Below the pieces are notes generated by a model, which searched no databases, was not told the origin of the DNA, and saw only the letters and a list, made by a program, of their open reading frames with translations. Shown here piece after piece: positions 49,527-61,024 of a stretch of DNA of 64,000 bases; position 1 is the stretch's first letter; every line of letters begins with the position of its first letter. Position numbers and translations under genes: made by a program. Source of the DNA: Branchiostoma floridae (lineage: Eukaryota; Chordata; Leptocardii; Amphioxiformes; Branchiostomatidae); the NCBI RefSeq assembly GCF_000003815.2, contig NC_049982.1:4735511-4799510 (forward strand). Reading direction: 5' to 3'.

Positions 49527-49760
49527 TTAGTCTATAAAGGTCACCGGAGGCTCATGAACAATAGATGGGTAATCAGGGAATCAAATCTGACCTCCCACCA
49601 TGACTACTTCCGGGTCGTACAGTCCCAACTTCCTGTCCGCGAGGATACCCGCTTGACTTAGCGTACGGGATCGTTTCTCGTCCTTGGAGAAGAAGTCCGC
49701 AATCATTCCGTAGTGAGTTCTAGTGTTTCATCAGGCATCCCTGTGTTCACTAAGGTTCAG
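49527..49760 (+). promoter_or_regulatory. Unit 4: promoter and noncoding exon 1
   Basis: TATAAA at 49533-49538 and ACTTCCGGGT near 49606. The small frame from ATG 49600 is extended to 18 codons because TAG has become TAC. Exon end TTCAG, donor GTAAGG. Confidence 0.7.
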
Positions 49761-50388
49761 GTAAGGAGACCTGACTTATGACTCGGTATTCAAAGGTTTG
49801 TAGAACAGTGTATTAAGAAGGAGAATTTGGAAGAAGTTTCATGAATCTGAACACGCCGCTCCGGCATGCATAATTTTTTTTAGAGCTGGACAGCCATCTG
49901 GCCGTGAAACTTCTTCTGTGTAGCCGTGCAAAGCATACCTTAGTAGCGAAATAGGAGAATGTTATGAATTTGGTGCTTGGTTGTGTTGTTTGGTTGTCAA
50001 AATTTGACTTCAGGAGCTGGCCTTGGAAAAGTAAAAAATGTAAACAAGGGAGGGTCAATAAGGGTTTTCCAATTTTGTTGGATTCGAGGGGCAAAAAGTG
50101 ACGCTTTGTCGCAATGACTTGTAAAATACCTACATACAGTGTTTTGAATGAATATTAAGTGACCAGGTCAACAATTGTTCACATGGTAAGGACTTCAGTT
50201 ACCTGTCTTCGTTGTACTGTAAACCCCTATGTGCGCCCCGACCCCGAAAGTTGGCGCCCAATTCTCACATCTGGATTCCATTGTTGCCCTGAAGCCAGAG
50301 AGGCAGGGTGTGAATTTCACGGGAAGGTTCACTAACTAGTACTATTATTGCAGTGTTGACATGAACACCTTCATAGAACCTACTGTTC

Positions 50389-50570
50389 AAGCAGACGTTA
50401 GGCTGAGCCATGTTTTGATAATTTTTTTAATGTATTTTTTGGCTGTCTGTTTTGTCACACTTTCTTGGTTGCTTGATGGACAAACATAGAAAGTGTAGCA
50501 AAAACCACTTAAGTTTGTGTAAAGATATCAAAAGTAAGTTAAGAGCCTGGTCTCTTCTTGGAGAGTACCG
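50389..50570. mobile_element. AAGCAGACG-type element, unit 4 copy
   Basis: Left end CAAGCAGACGTTAGGC, right end GAGCCTGGTCTCTTCTTGG. Confidence 0.55.
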
Positions 50571-51026
50571 GAAATCGCATACATTACAGATATTAGTTTT
50601 GTTCAGTGTAATATAACCAGCTGATGCCGCGCCGCGTGCCTGCGAAGCTGGTGTGTTACGCCGAATGGTGGTTATACCGGCTATATAGATACAGATACAG
50701 ATGTCACACCCATTCCTCTAGACTTTGTATGCTTTCTAGTTCATATAAGTTTGTTTTTTTTGTAAATCATAGCACTTCAGCTCTTTCTGATTGTTTTGTT
50801 TTCATACTCCATTTGAAAAATTTGTTACAGGAACCACCACTGGCCATACTAGAGTAATAAGCTCACACCGGAAGGAATTGCTCTGTACTCCATAGATGTA
50901 GATGTAGATGTTGGTATCAATCTTGTGAATTGCAAAATGCAGCCGACAAGATTAACAGAGAGGACCGGATAAGCTCGTTCATTTGCCTCACAGTTGATAA
51001 CCATTTGTCTTGTCTTTCATTTACAG

Positions 51027-52051
51027 TTTTTCCAGATATTGCTGACCATGGCAACAACAGACAGCATGCAGGGTGTGGATGGCATCAGGAGGGGAGCAGC
51101 AGGGGGTTCTGCCGACAGTGTTCTCACCTGGCAAGGAGACAGACGTGAGNNNNNNNNNNNNNNNNNNNNNNNNNNNNNNNNNNNNNNNNNNNNNNNNNNN
51201 NNNNNNNNNNNNNNNNNNNNNNNNNNNNNNNNNNNNNNNNNNNNNNNNNNNNNNNNNNNNNNNNNNNNNNNNNNNNNNNNNNNNNNNNNNNNNNNNNNNN
51301 NNNNNNNNNNNNNNNNNNNNNNNNNNNNNNNNNNNNNNNNNNNNNNNNNNNNNNNNNNNNNNNNNNNNNNNNNNNNNNNNNNNNNNNNNNNNNNNNNNNN
51401 NNNNNNNNNNNNNNNNNNNNNNNNNNNNNNNNNNNNNNNNNNNNNNNNNNNNNNNNNNNNNNNNNNNNNNNNNNNNNNNNNNNNNNNNNNNNNNNNNNNN
51501 NNNNNNNNNNNNNNNNNNNNNNNNNNNNNNNNNNNNNNNNNNNNNNNNNNNNNNNNNNNNNNNNNNCTGGGTTCACGCTGACGACTCACATGAGGACTCA
51601 CACAGGGGAGAAACCCTACAAGTGTGAGGAGTGCTGTAGGCAGTTCAGTGTGCTAAGTAATCTGAAGACTCACATGCGGGCTCACACAGGTGAGAAACCC
51701 TACAGGTGTGAGGAGTGCAGCAGGCAGTTCAGTCAGCTGAGTGTTTTGAAGAGGCACATGCAGACTCACACAGAGGAGAAACCCTACAGGTGTGAGGATT
51801 GCAGCAGGCAGTTCAATACACTTAGTAGTTTGAAGAGACACATGCGGACTCATACAAAGGAGAAACCTTACAGGTGTGAGGAGTGTAGCAGGCAGTTCAG
51901 TCAGTCGGGCAATCTTAAGACTCACATGCGGACTCACACCGGAGAGAAACCCTACAGGTGTGAGGAGTGCAGCAGGCAGTTCAGTCAGCATGGTGATCTC
52001 AAGAAACACATGCATACTCACAGTCACAGGGGAGAAACCCTACAGGTGTGA
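51027..52051 (+). CDS. C2H2 zinc-finger gene, unit 4 (interrupted by a gap)
   Basis: The exon starts after TCATTTACAG, with ATG at 51048. The family N-terminus is readable to 51149, then 417 N replace the first fingers. After the gap a damaged finger end (one base too many near 51570, at the gap edge) is followed by five fingers with helix starts VLSN, QLSV, NTLS, QSGN and QHGD. The frame ends at 52051 with [10 protein letters not shown], the same terminal residues as unit 1 and for the same reason: a frameshift in the linker after the QHGDLKKHM finger. Two more fingers follow in the +1 frame. Linkers TEEKPY and TKEKPY deviate from TGEKPY. Confidence 0.85.
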
Positions 52052-52244
52052 GGAGTGTAGCAGGCAGTTCAGGCACCTGGGTGCCCTGAAGATACATATG
52101 AGGACTCACACCGGGGAGAAACTTTACAGATGTGAGGAATGCAGCAGGCAGTTCAGTGAGCTGGGTAATCTGAAGAAACACATGCAGACTCACACTGGAA
52201 AAACTGAATGTGTAAGGGACGGAACAGAGAGTTCTGTGAACTAG
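52028..52244 (+). pseudogene. Unit 4: two out-of-frame fingers and family C-terminus
   Basis: In the +1 frame [20 protein letters not shown] and a finger with ELGNLKKH are followed by GKTECVRDGTESSVN and TAG. The arrangement is the same as 37945-38160 in unit 1. Confidence 0.85.
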
Positions 52245-52377
52245 GAAGTCTGAAGAGACATGTACTCAGATGAAACCTACATGCGTTAAAGGAATACAGC
52301 AAGAAGTATGATAGGGAAGACAGGAAGAACCACAGTGCACTCTCACTAGTGAGGTAACACAATGGGTTACTGGTTAA

Positions 52378-52579
52378 TCTCCAAGCAGATCCTACGGTAG
52401 CCTTAGATGGTATCAAAAGCTTCCAGAGGAGTGAAGCCAGCCTATGAGTGGGAGTGTATTTGGCTTCTCTCTGTTTCAGTGACGGCAGATCTCCGGTAGC
52501 CAAACACACTCCTAGGCCAGCTCCACCCCTCTGGCAGCTTTTGATGCTACTTTATGCTTCCGTAGGATCTGCTTGGAGA
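52378..52579. mobile_element. Foldback MITE with TCTCCAAGCAGATCC ends, TAA duplication
   Basis: TCTCCAAGCAGATCCTACGG and its complement, flanked by TAA on both sides, with a second stem inside (TATCAAAAGCTTCCAGAGG against its complement). It interrupts the 3' relic region of unit 4. A TAA duplication suggests a PIF/Harbinger-type origin. Confidence 0.8.
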
Positions 52580-53281
52580 TAAGTTATTGGTAATGCAGAT
52601 TAATCTATCTTGACAGCCAGGGGCTGAATTGTGAGGAGCTTAGAATTGGTGAGACTGTTGTTGAAATGCATTGATTGTAACATTTCATAATTCACCAGCT
52701 AGATAGAGTTGATGGCAAGAGGTTTGGGGAGAATATCGACACTTTTTTTCAAAAGATCTTTTATCTGCTTGTTAATCTCTGATCTCCAAGTTGATAGTCG
52801 CAAATCTTTGTTATTTTGTAAAGTTAGCATATAACATTGACAGTTGTAGATTGTATCCCATGACATGCTTCCTAAGTGGTGGAAATACTAAGTTCAAAGT
52901 AGTGAATAGAAAGTTCAAAGTTGTTAAGTAGACAATTCAATGTTTAAAGTAGACTTGTAAAAGTAAAAAGTTTAAAGTTGTAGAAGTAAAAAGTTTAAAG
53001 TAGTAGAAGTAAAAAGTTCAAAGTTCATAGTAGTGTAGAACAAAGTTCAAGGTAGTGATGTTGAAAATTTTAAGTACAGCGTTCAAAGTAGTGAAAGTAC
53101 ATTGCATAAATTCCAATGTATTTACATATTACTGGTTTTTGTCTTTGGAGTTCTCAAACAGATGTAGCAAGTTTAAAAGTAGCAATTTTTATGTCGTTAC
53201 GTTAAGCGTTACAATAACATAGGTACCTTGTTTTCGTTGAGTTTCACAACCGAGTTATGGAATAATTCCACTGTATGGTGA
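52580..53281 (+). other. Unit 4: probable 3' UTR with AAAGT repeats
   Basis: Repeats of the AAAGTTCAAAGTAGTG type lie at 52900-53100. Otherwise AT-rich. Confidence 0.5.
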
Positions 53282-53287
53282 AATAAA
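53282..53287 (+). terminator. Unit 4: candidate polyadenylation signal
   Basis: AATAAA in the conserved block (GTGAAATAAAACAA). No TG microsatellite in this unit. Confidence 0.5.
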
Positions 53288-53439
53288 ACAATCCCAGGGG
53301 ATGAAAATTACGTGTTTTTTTTTCAATGATGTGATGATGTTATAGGTTGTAGAGGTAGTTTGAAATTAACTTTTTCAGTTGTGCTTGTTTCTGTGGCTTC
53401 CTGAGAGAATGACGAAGTGTGGACCACTGGAAACCCTTC

Positions 53440-53683
53440 TTTATATATAATAGTCTATACAGGTCACCGGAGGGTCATGTACAATAGATGGGTAATCAGG
53501 GAATGAAATCTGACCTCCCGCCATGAGTACTTCCGGGTCGTAGAAACCTTACTTCCTTTCCGCGAGGATACCCGCTTGGCTTGGTGTTCGGGGCCGTTTC
53601 TCGTCCTTGGAAAAGAAGTCCGTATTCATTCCGTAGCGAGTTCTAGTGTTTCATCAGGCATCCCTGTGTTCACTAAGGTTCAG
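53440..53683 (+). promoter_or_regulatory. Unit 5: promoter and noncoding exon 1
   Basis: The TATA box is altered (CTATACAGG), but TTATATATAA lies just upstream at 53441. MSTSGS frame at 53523-53543 with ACTTCCGGGT. Exon end TTCAG, donor GTAAGG. Unit 5 exon 1 and early intron are nearly identical to unit 4. Confidence 0.7.
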
Positions 53684-54332
53684 GTAAGGAGACTTGACTT
53701 GTGACTCGGTATTCAAACGTTTGTAGATCAGTGTACTAAGAAGGAGAATTGGGAAGAAGTTTCATGAATCTGAACACGCCGTTCCGGCATGCATAATTTT
53801 TTTTAGAGCTGGACAGCCATCTGGCCGTGAAACTTCTTTTGTGTAGCCGTGCAAAGCATACCTTAGTAGCGAAATAGGAGAATGTTATGAATTTGGTGCT
53901 TGGTTGTGTTGTTTGATTGTCAAAATTTGACTTCAGGAGCTGGCCTTGGAAAAGTAAAAAATGTAAACATGGGAGGGTCAATAAGGGTTTTCCAATTTTG
54001 TTGGATTCGAGGGGCAAAAAGTGACGCTTTGTCGCAATGACTTGTAAACTAGCTACGTACAGTGTTTTGAATGAATATTAAGTGACCAGGTTAACAATTG
54101 TTCACATGGTAAGGACTCCAGTTACCTGTCTTAGGTGTACTGCAAACCCCTACGTGCGCCCCGACCCCGAAAGTTCGCGCCCAATTCTTACATCTGGATT
54201 CCATTGTCGCCTTGAAGCAAGTGGGGGGGGGGNNNNNNNNNNNNNNNNNNNNNNNNNNNNNNNNNNNNNNNNNNNNNNNNNNNNNNNNNNNNNNNNNNNN
54301 NNNNNNNNNNNNNNNNNNNNNNNNNNNNNNNN

Positions 54333-54460
54333 AAGCAGAGGCAAGGCTTATTTTTGATGTCTTTTTGATTTTTGGTTTTCTATTTTGTCAGAATTTCTTG
54401 TTTGCCTGCTGGAGAGCGAGGAATGCCTGAAAGAATTAAGAGCCGAACTTCTGCTTTGAC
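54333..54460. mobile_element. AAGCAGAGG-type element, unit 5 copy, next to a gap
   Basis: AAGCAGAGGCAAGGCT at the left, directly after the 100-N gap (54233-54332), and GAGCCGAACTTCTGCTTTG at the right. Confidence 0.6.
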
Positions 54461-54593
54461 AGTTCAAAGAACCAACAATCGCATACATCACAACGCATAT
54501 CACTATCTCCTAGAGTTTGTATGGTTTCTCGTCTCAATGTTTGGAATTGTGAAATGCAGCTCACAATATCCAAAAATGACAGAATTACTAGTA

Positions 54594-54767
54594 TAGTTGA
54601 AGCCAGTTGATTGCACGTCGGATAAATGCACACTTCAGTCAATTGCACGGAATCCCTAAATCCCGTGGCGGTGCGGTCCAACTGGGTAACTTCGCATTAT
54701 TGCACACGCCGGATAATGGCACGGAATTCGCTGGCAAATTGGGTGTGCAATTAAACGGCTTCCACCG
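54594..54767. mobile_element. pogo/Tigger-like MITE, second copy
   Basis: Same family as 11291-11464 (GAAGCCAGTTGATTGCACG, complement GTGCAATTAAACGGCTTC), with decayed outermost bases and TA flanks. It ends 56 bp before the coding-exon boundary of unit 5. Confidence 0.75.
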
Positions 54768-54823
54768 TACCTTGTTCAATTATCTCATGGTTGATAATTG
54801 TTAATCTTGTCTTCTATTTACAG

Positions 54824-55910
54824 GATTGATCCCGATATTGCTGACATGGCAACAACAGACAGCATGCAGGGTTTGGATGACGTCATGAGAGGAGCAGCAG
54901 GGGGTTCTGCTGGCAGTGTTCTCACCTGGCAAGGAGACAGACGTGAGGAGTCTGGGGAGGAGTCTGGTAGGAGAGACAAAGGTGTGAGAGTGTACAGGTG
55001 TGAGGAGTGCAGCAAGCAGTTCAGTCAGCTGGGTCATCTGAAGAAACACATGCGGTCTCACACAGGGGAGAAACCCTACAGCTGTGAGGAGTGCAGCAGG
55101 CAGTTCAGTAGGCTGGATAGTCTGAAGACTCACATGCGGGCTCATACAGGGGAGAAGCCCTACAGGTGTGAGGATTGCAACAGGCAGTTCAGTGAGCAGG
55201 ATGCTCTGAAGACTCACATGCGGACTCACACTGCGGAGAAACCTTACAGGTGTGAGGAGTGCAGCAGGCAGTTCAGTAGGCTGGATAGTCTGAAGACTCA
55301 CATGCGGGCTCATACAGGGGAGAAGCCCTACAGGTGTGAGGATTGCAACAGGCAGTTCAGTGAGCAGGATGCTCTGAAGACTCACATGCGGACTCACACT
55401 GCGGAGAAACCTTACAGGTGTGAGGAGTGCAGCAAGCAGTTCAGTCAGCTGGGTAATCTGAAGACTCACATGCGGACTCACACAGGTGAGAAACCCTATA
55501 GGTGTGAGGAATGCAGCAGGCAGTTCAACACGCTGAGTAGTCAAAAGAGACACATGCGCACTCACACAGGGGAGAAACCCTACAGGTGTGAGGAGTGCAG
55601 CAGGCAGTTCAGTGAACTTTGTGTGCTTAAGAAACACATACGGACTCACACAGGGGAGAAACCCTACAGGTGTGAGGAGTGCAGTAAGCAGTTCAGTCAG
55701 CTGAGTCATCTCAAAACTCACATGCAGACTCACACAGGGGAGAAACCCTATAGGTGTGAGGAGTGCAGCAGGCAGTTCAGTAAGCTCAGTAATCTGGAGA
55801 CTCACATGCGGACTCACACGGGAGAGAAACCCTACAGATGTGAGGAGTGCAGCAGGCAGTTTAGTCAGCTGGGCAATCTTAAGAAACACATGGAGACTCA
55901 CCATGGATAA
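54824..55910 (+). CDS. C2H2 zinc-finger gene, unit 5 (11 fingers, intact)
   Basis: Acceptor TTCTATTTACAG, ATG at 54846, 354 residues. The family N-terminus is followed by 11 fingers. Fingers 2-3 (RLDSLKTH and EQDALKTH) are repeated exactly as fingers 4-5: 55083-55250 and 55251-55418 are a 168-bp tandem duplication that I read as identical base for base. Linkers after fingers 3 and 5 are TAEKPY. Finger 7 has Gln in place of the core Leu (TLSSQKRH). The protein ends METHHG, shorter than the family tail. The frame is intact. Confidence 0.93.
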
Positions 55911-57332
55911 ACTGAAGGCGAAGGAATGGAGAAAGCACGTAGTTCTGTGAGCTAGGAAGTCTGAAGAGATGTGTACTTATATGAACCCTACATATGTTAA
56001 AGGAATATAGCAGGGAGCACAGTAGGCAAGATAGAAAGAATAACATTGCAGTCACACTGGTGAGATACCCTCAAGTGTTATGAATGGAGTCAGATCGGAT
56101 ACACTGAAGAAACACATGAACACATACAGTCATGACAGTCTCACAAGGCAGTAATCGTACAGAAGTTACAGACCAGAGCAATTTAGCCAGCAAGCAGTTT
56201 AGTAAGGCAAGTATGCCTACTGAGTGCAGAAATCAGTTCAGTCTTACTACATATGTCTTGGTGAGCTAAAGATCATACAAAGTTTGGATATGTAGACTAC
56301 CACATACATTTTGTACTATATGTACATGTATAGTCTAATTGTTGGTTAAGTTAATTTTTGCTGTTCTTGTTGGTTCAGCTTTGGCACAACATTTCTTCTG
56401 TTATGTAAGAAATCTACTCTGTATCTTACACACTGTATACTTTATTGGTCATACTGTTATAGGATGTCCTTATCTTTTAGACTTAATGGGTTATAGATGT
56501 GCAGACTAATCTCTCTTCACAATCATAGCCAGAGCCAGAGGAGCTTACAATTGGCTGTTGTTCAAATTCATTGATCATAATCTTTTTTAACACAGCTAAA
56601 TGGTAGAAACAACGATTGTTTTTTTTAGATGTCCACACTTTTTTCGAAAGTTTTTATATGCTTGTTGATCCCTGATCTTGTAGTTTATAGTCATCCAGTT
56701 TTGTTATTTTGTAAAGTCTACATAGCATTAACATGCTTCCAAAGTAGTGTTTGTGCCAAGTTCAAAGTAGTGAAGTAGAAAGTTCAAAGTTCAATGTAGT
56801 AAAAGTTTAAAGTAGGGANNNNNNNNNNNNNNNNNNNNNNNNNNNNNNNNNNNNNNNNNNNNNNNNNNNNNNNNNNNNNNNNNNNNNNNNNNNNNNNNNN
56901 NNNNNNNNNNNNNNNNNNATAGTAGTGAAGTACAAAGTTTAGATTAAAGTAGTGATTGGTTGGATGGTTGGTTGGTTGGTTTGATTGTTGAAATATGAAA
57001 CTCAAAGTTCAAGGTAGTAAATGCAAAAAGTTCAAAGTTTAAGCAGGAAAAGTAAAAAGATTCAAGTTCATGGTAGTGTAGAACAAAGTAGTGAAGTAGA
57101 AATTTATAAAGTACACGGTTCAAAGTAGTGAAAGTACAGTTTCCAATTTAACTACAAAGTTGAAAGTAGTGAAAACATTTCTGGTATTTGTCTATTGAGT
57201 TCTCTGACACTTGTAACAGATTTTTACAATAGCAACTTTCTATGTTTCTTTACATTTCAAAAGTGTTACGGTTTACTTAGGTTCCACGTATTTGAGTTTT
57301 GCAAGTTATCAAAGAATGCCACTGCTCAGTGA
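55911..57332 (+). other. Unit 5: probable 3' UTR with relic fingers, AAAGT repeats and a gap
   Basis: Relic fingers occupy about 55920-56210. AAAGT-type repeats lie at 56745-57180, broken by 100 N at 56819-56918. A TTGG repeat lies near 56957. Confidence 0.55.
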
Positions 57333-57338
57333 AATAAA
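57333..57338 (+). terminator. Unit 5: candidate polyadenylation signal
   Basis: AATAAA in the conserved block, followed by (TG)n at 57398-57436. Confidence 0.5.
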
Positions 57339-57393
57339 ACGTCCCCCAAAGATGAAGATTGTAGCATCGTTTTTTACCTTATGTTTTTCATAG

Positions 57394-57432
<39 letters not shown>

Positions 57433-57879
57433 GTGACTGTGTAGTTGACCAGCATAACCCTAGAATGCCTAGATGGATTGTCTTGATATTTGGTATGTTG
57501 GTAGGTCTTGATAAGACCGTGAAACGATTAGATTTTTGGCTCCTGGTGGCTTACTATGGTACTGCAGTGAAAGTTCCGGGTTTGATGTCTTGTGTTCTGG
57601 ACATGCTACGGTCGTGATTTTTGAATGGTTGATAGCTCTTGGGGCTGAGAGTAAGTGGTATAGGTTTGGGCCTCCAGTGGCTTTTTCGAACTGCAGGGAA
57701 CCAGTTAGTTCCAGACTTTGAAAGAGAAAAATTCAAGAAGGGATAAACGGATCATCATGTGGTCGTGGAACTATAGTTTAATGTTGTGATGTTGTTAAAC
57801 TTGTAGATACAGTGAGAATATATATTCAGCTATACTTGTTTCCTGTGGCCTCCTGAGAGAATGACCAGCTTAAAAACCG

Positions 57880-58116
57880 TGTTTGTCTTTAAAGGTCACC
57901 GGAGGCTCATGTACAATTGATGGGTAATCAGGGAATCAAATCTGACCGCCAGCAATGAGTAGTTCCGGGTCATAGAGTCCCGACTTCCTGTCCGTGAGGA
58001 TCATACGCTTGGCTTGGTGCTCGGGGCCGTTTCTCGGCCTTGGAGAAGGAGTCCGCCTTCGTTCCGTAGCGAGTTCTAGTGTTTCATCAGGCATCCCTGT
58101 GTCGACTAAGTTCCAG
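57880..58116 (+). promoter_or_regulatory. Unit 6: promoter and noncoding exon 1
   Basis: The TATA position reads CTTTAAAGG. The short frame is MSSSGS (57955-57975) and the ETS-type site is changed to AGTTCCGGGT. Exon end TTCCAG, donor GTAAGG. Both promoter elements are altered in the same unit that lost its start codon. Confidence 0.65.
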
Positions 58117-59003
58117 GTAAGGAGACTTGACTTGTGACTCGGTATTCAAAGGTTTGTAGAACAGATTTGAGGAAAAGAAACTTTCATGAGTACGAGCCAG
58201 GCCACACCGGAAATTATGCATAACTTTCTTCTTTGTCTGGACTGTCACCGTGCCTTGAGACCTATTTTACCTTTGTGCGCCTGCGTAAAAACATATCGTA
58301 GTGGGGGGAAAACATTTTGTGTCAGTTTGTGCTGTTTGTCAAAAGTCGTGATTTGTTTAGGAGCTGGCTATGGGGATGTGGAAAATGTAAACAAGGAGAG
58401 CCACGCCACACCGGCATGCATAAATTATTTACTTTCTTTGTCCGGACTGTCTTTGTTTCTTTGTTTAGGTCGTGAAACCTATGTTCCTGTCTTCAGGCCG
58501 TGAAACCTATTTTACTTTGGCGCATCTACGTAAAAACATATCGTAGCGGGGAAAAGAGAAGCATGTAATGTATTAAGGGCTGTGTAAGTTGTGCTGTTTG
58601 GATGGCAAAAGTCATGATTGTTCAGTGACGTAGAAAATGTAAACAATGGAGGGTCAATAGGGTTATTTAGAGATTTTGTTGGATTGTTAGATTTTTGGGA
58701 CTAATTCCGAAGCTTTGTCGCATGAAATCGTGAGATACCTACATACAGTGTTTTTGGTCAACGTTTAGTAACCAGGTTCACAAAAGCTGCCATGGAAATA
58801 ATCCAGTTTCTATCAAAATAACCCAGTTTTCTGTCTTACTTATACTACAAACCCCTACAGTACATACGCCCCGTCTCAGAAATAATTGCTCACATCTGGA
58901 ATCCATTGTGCCCCTGAAGCCAGATGGGGAGGGTGTGGATTTTAGGGGACGGTTCACTAACTACTGCAGTATTAATCCTGTGATGTCATAGAACCACTCA
59001 CGA

Positions 59004-59162
59004 AGCAGAGGTTAGGCAAGGCTTGTTTTTGACGTCTTTTTTCATTTGTTAATTTTGGTTTTCTACATTTAATCAGAATTTCTTGTTTGGCTGGTGCAAA
59101 TTGCACGAAAATGCCTGTAAGATACTATAAATGAATTAAGAGCCAAACCTCTGCTTGGACAG
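59004..59162. mobile_element. AAGCAGAGG-type MITE, best-preserved intronic copy (unit 6)
   Basis: AAGCAGAGGTTAGGCAAGG at the left and GAGCCAAACCTCTGCTTGG at the right, about 155 bp, noncoding. Copies or remnants sit at the same place in the introns of units 1-7. Confidence 0.7.
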
Positions 59163-59342
59163 TACAAAGAACAAGCAATCGCATACATTATAACACATAT
59201 CACCATTTCCAGTTCGTATGGTTTCTTGTTGGTATCAATGTTTTTAATTGTAAAACGCAGCTCACAATATTGACAGAGGACAAGATTACCTTGTTCAGTT
59301 ACCTCACAGTTGATAATACTTTGGCATGTCTTGTATTTACAG

Positions 59343-59895
59343 ACTTTGTTCCAGATATTGGTGTGAGGAGTGTAGCAGTCAGTTCAGTAAGCTGAGTAAT
59401 CTGAAGAGACACATGCAGGCTCACACAGGGGAGAAACCTTACAAGTGTGAGGAATGCAGCAGGCAGTTCAGTCAACTTGGTGATCTGGAGAAACATATGC
59501 GGACTCATACGGGTGAAAAACCTTACAAGTGTGAGGAGTGCAGTAGGCAGTTCAGTCAGCTGGGCAATCTGAAGAAACACATGCAAACTCACACAGGGGA
59601 GAAACCCTACAGGTGTGAGGAGTGTAGCAGGCAGTTCAGTCAGCTGAGTGATCTGAAGACTCACATTCGAACTCACACAGGGGAGAAACCTTACAAGTGT
59701 GAGGAATGCAGCAGACAGTTTAGTCGGCTGGGTCAGCTAAGGATACACAAGCGGACTCACACAGGGGAGAAACCCTACAGGTGTGAAGAGTGCAGCAGGC
59801 AGTTCAGTCAGCTGGGTAATCTTAAGAAACACGTGCAGACTCACCCTGGAAAAACTGGTGGTGTAAGAGACGAAGCAGGCAGTTCTATGAACTAG
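59343..59895 (+). pseudogene. C2H2 zinc-finger copy, unit 6 (6 fingers, N-terminus deleted)
   Basis: The acceptor TTGTATTTACAG and the first bases (TTCCAGATATTG) match the other units. The sequence then jumps straight into the first finger (TGTGAGGAGTGTAG), so the start codon and the N-terminus of about 48 residues are missing. Six intact fingers follow, with helix starts KLSN, QLGD, QLGN, QLSD, RLGQ and QLGN, then the family tail [15 protein letters not shown]. The finger frame itself is unbroken. Unless another Met is spliced in, or the internal Met of finger 1 is used, no normal product can be made, so I call it a probable pseudogene. Confidence 0.8.
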
Positions 59896-61018
59896 GATGT
59901 CTGAAGAGATGTGTACTCACATGAACCCTACATGTGTCATAGGAATACAGCAGGGAGCACAATAGGCAAGATAGGAAGAAGCACATTGCACTCACAGTGG
60001 TGACAGTGGTGAGATACCTTGAAGTGTTAGGAATTGAGTCAGCTTGGATACACTGGAGGAACACATGAACACATACAGTCATGACAGTCTCACAAGGCAG
60101 TAATCGTACAGAAGTTACAGACCAGAGCACTTAAGCTAGCAAGCAGTTTAGTACGGCAAGTTATGTCATAATTGATATGCAGCCAAAAAAATTATTAAAA
60201 TCATACAAAGGTTGCATATGTAGACTACCACATACATTATGTACTTCATGTACTTGTATAAATAACAGTATAATCTACTTGTTGGTAAAGTTAATTGTTG
60301 CTGTTCTTGTTGGTTCAGCTTTGACACAACATTCTTCTGTTATATAAGAAATCTACTCCGAATGATATAATATAACTATAAACATAATTGGTTCTAGGAT
60401 GAGACAGAACAGCTTACAATTGGCTGTTGTTCAAATTCATTGATCACAATTTTTTTAACACAGCTAAATGATAGAAACGACAATTATTTTTTGGGTGAAT
60501 ATCCACACATTTTTTTCAACAGTCGTTTATGTACTTGTTGATCCCTGATCATGTAGTTGATAGTCATCAAGTTTAGTTGTTTTTTGCATAGCATTAACAT
60601 GCTTCCAAAGTAGTGGAAATACCAAGTTCAAAGTAGTGAAGTAGAAATTCAAAGTTCAATGTAGCAAAAATTCAAAGTAGGGAAGCATAAAGTTTAAAGT
60701 AGTGAAATAGGAAACTAAAAGTTCAAAGTACTAGTAGTAAATGTAAAAGAATCGAAGTTCATGGTAGTGTGGAACAAAATAGTGAAGTAGAAAGTCAAAG
60801 TAGAAGGTTCAAAGTAGTGAAAGTACAATCTTCAATTCAAGTACAAAGTTGAAAGTGGTGAGAACATTTCTGGTATTTGTTTATTGTGTTCTCTGACTCT
60901 TGTAGCAGAATTTTACACTAGCTATTTCATATACATTTCAAAAGTGTTATGGTTACTAATAGCTTCCATCTATTTGAGTTTTGCAAGCTAGTTTTCAAAG
61001 TATGCCACTACTTGGTAA
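59896..61018 (+). other. Unit 6: probable 3' UTR with relic fingers and AAAGT repeats
   Basis: Relics occupy about 59900-60170 and AAAGT-type repeats 60610-60870. Confidence 0.55.
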
Positions 61019-61024
61019 AATAAA
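61019..61024 (+). terminator. Unit 6: candidate polyadenylation signal
   Basis: AATAAATAAA in the conserved block. A short (TG)n follows at 61087-61105. Confidence 0.45.

Noticed and set aside
54801-55904. Long minus-strand ORF (367 residues, [18 protein letters not shown] repeats) opposite unit 5, with similar ones opposite units 1-4, 6 and 7
   Set aside because: These are shadows of the 84-bp finger period: the antisense frame of [16 protein letters not shown] happens to lack stops. The peptide repeats in step with the fingers and has no family resemblance.
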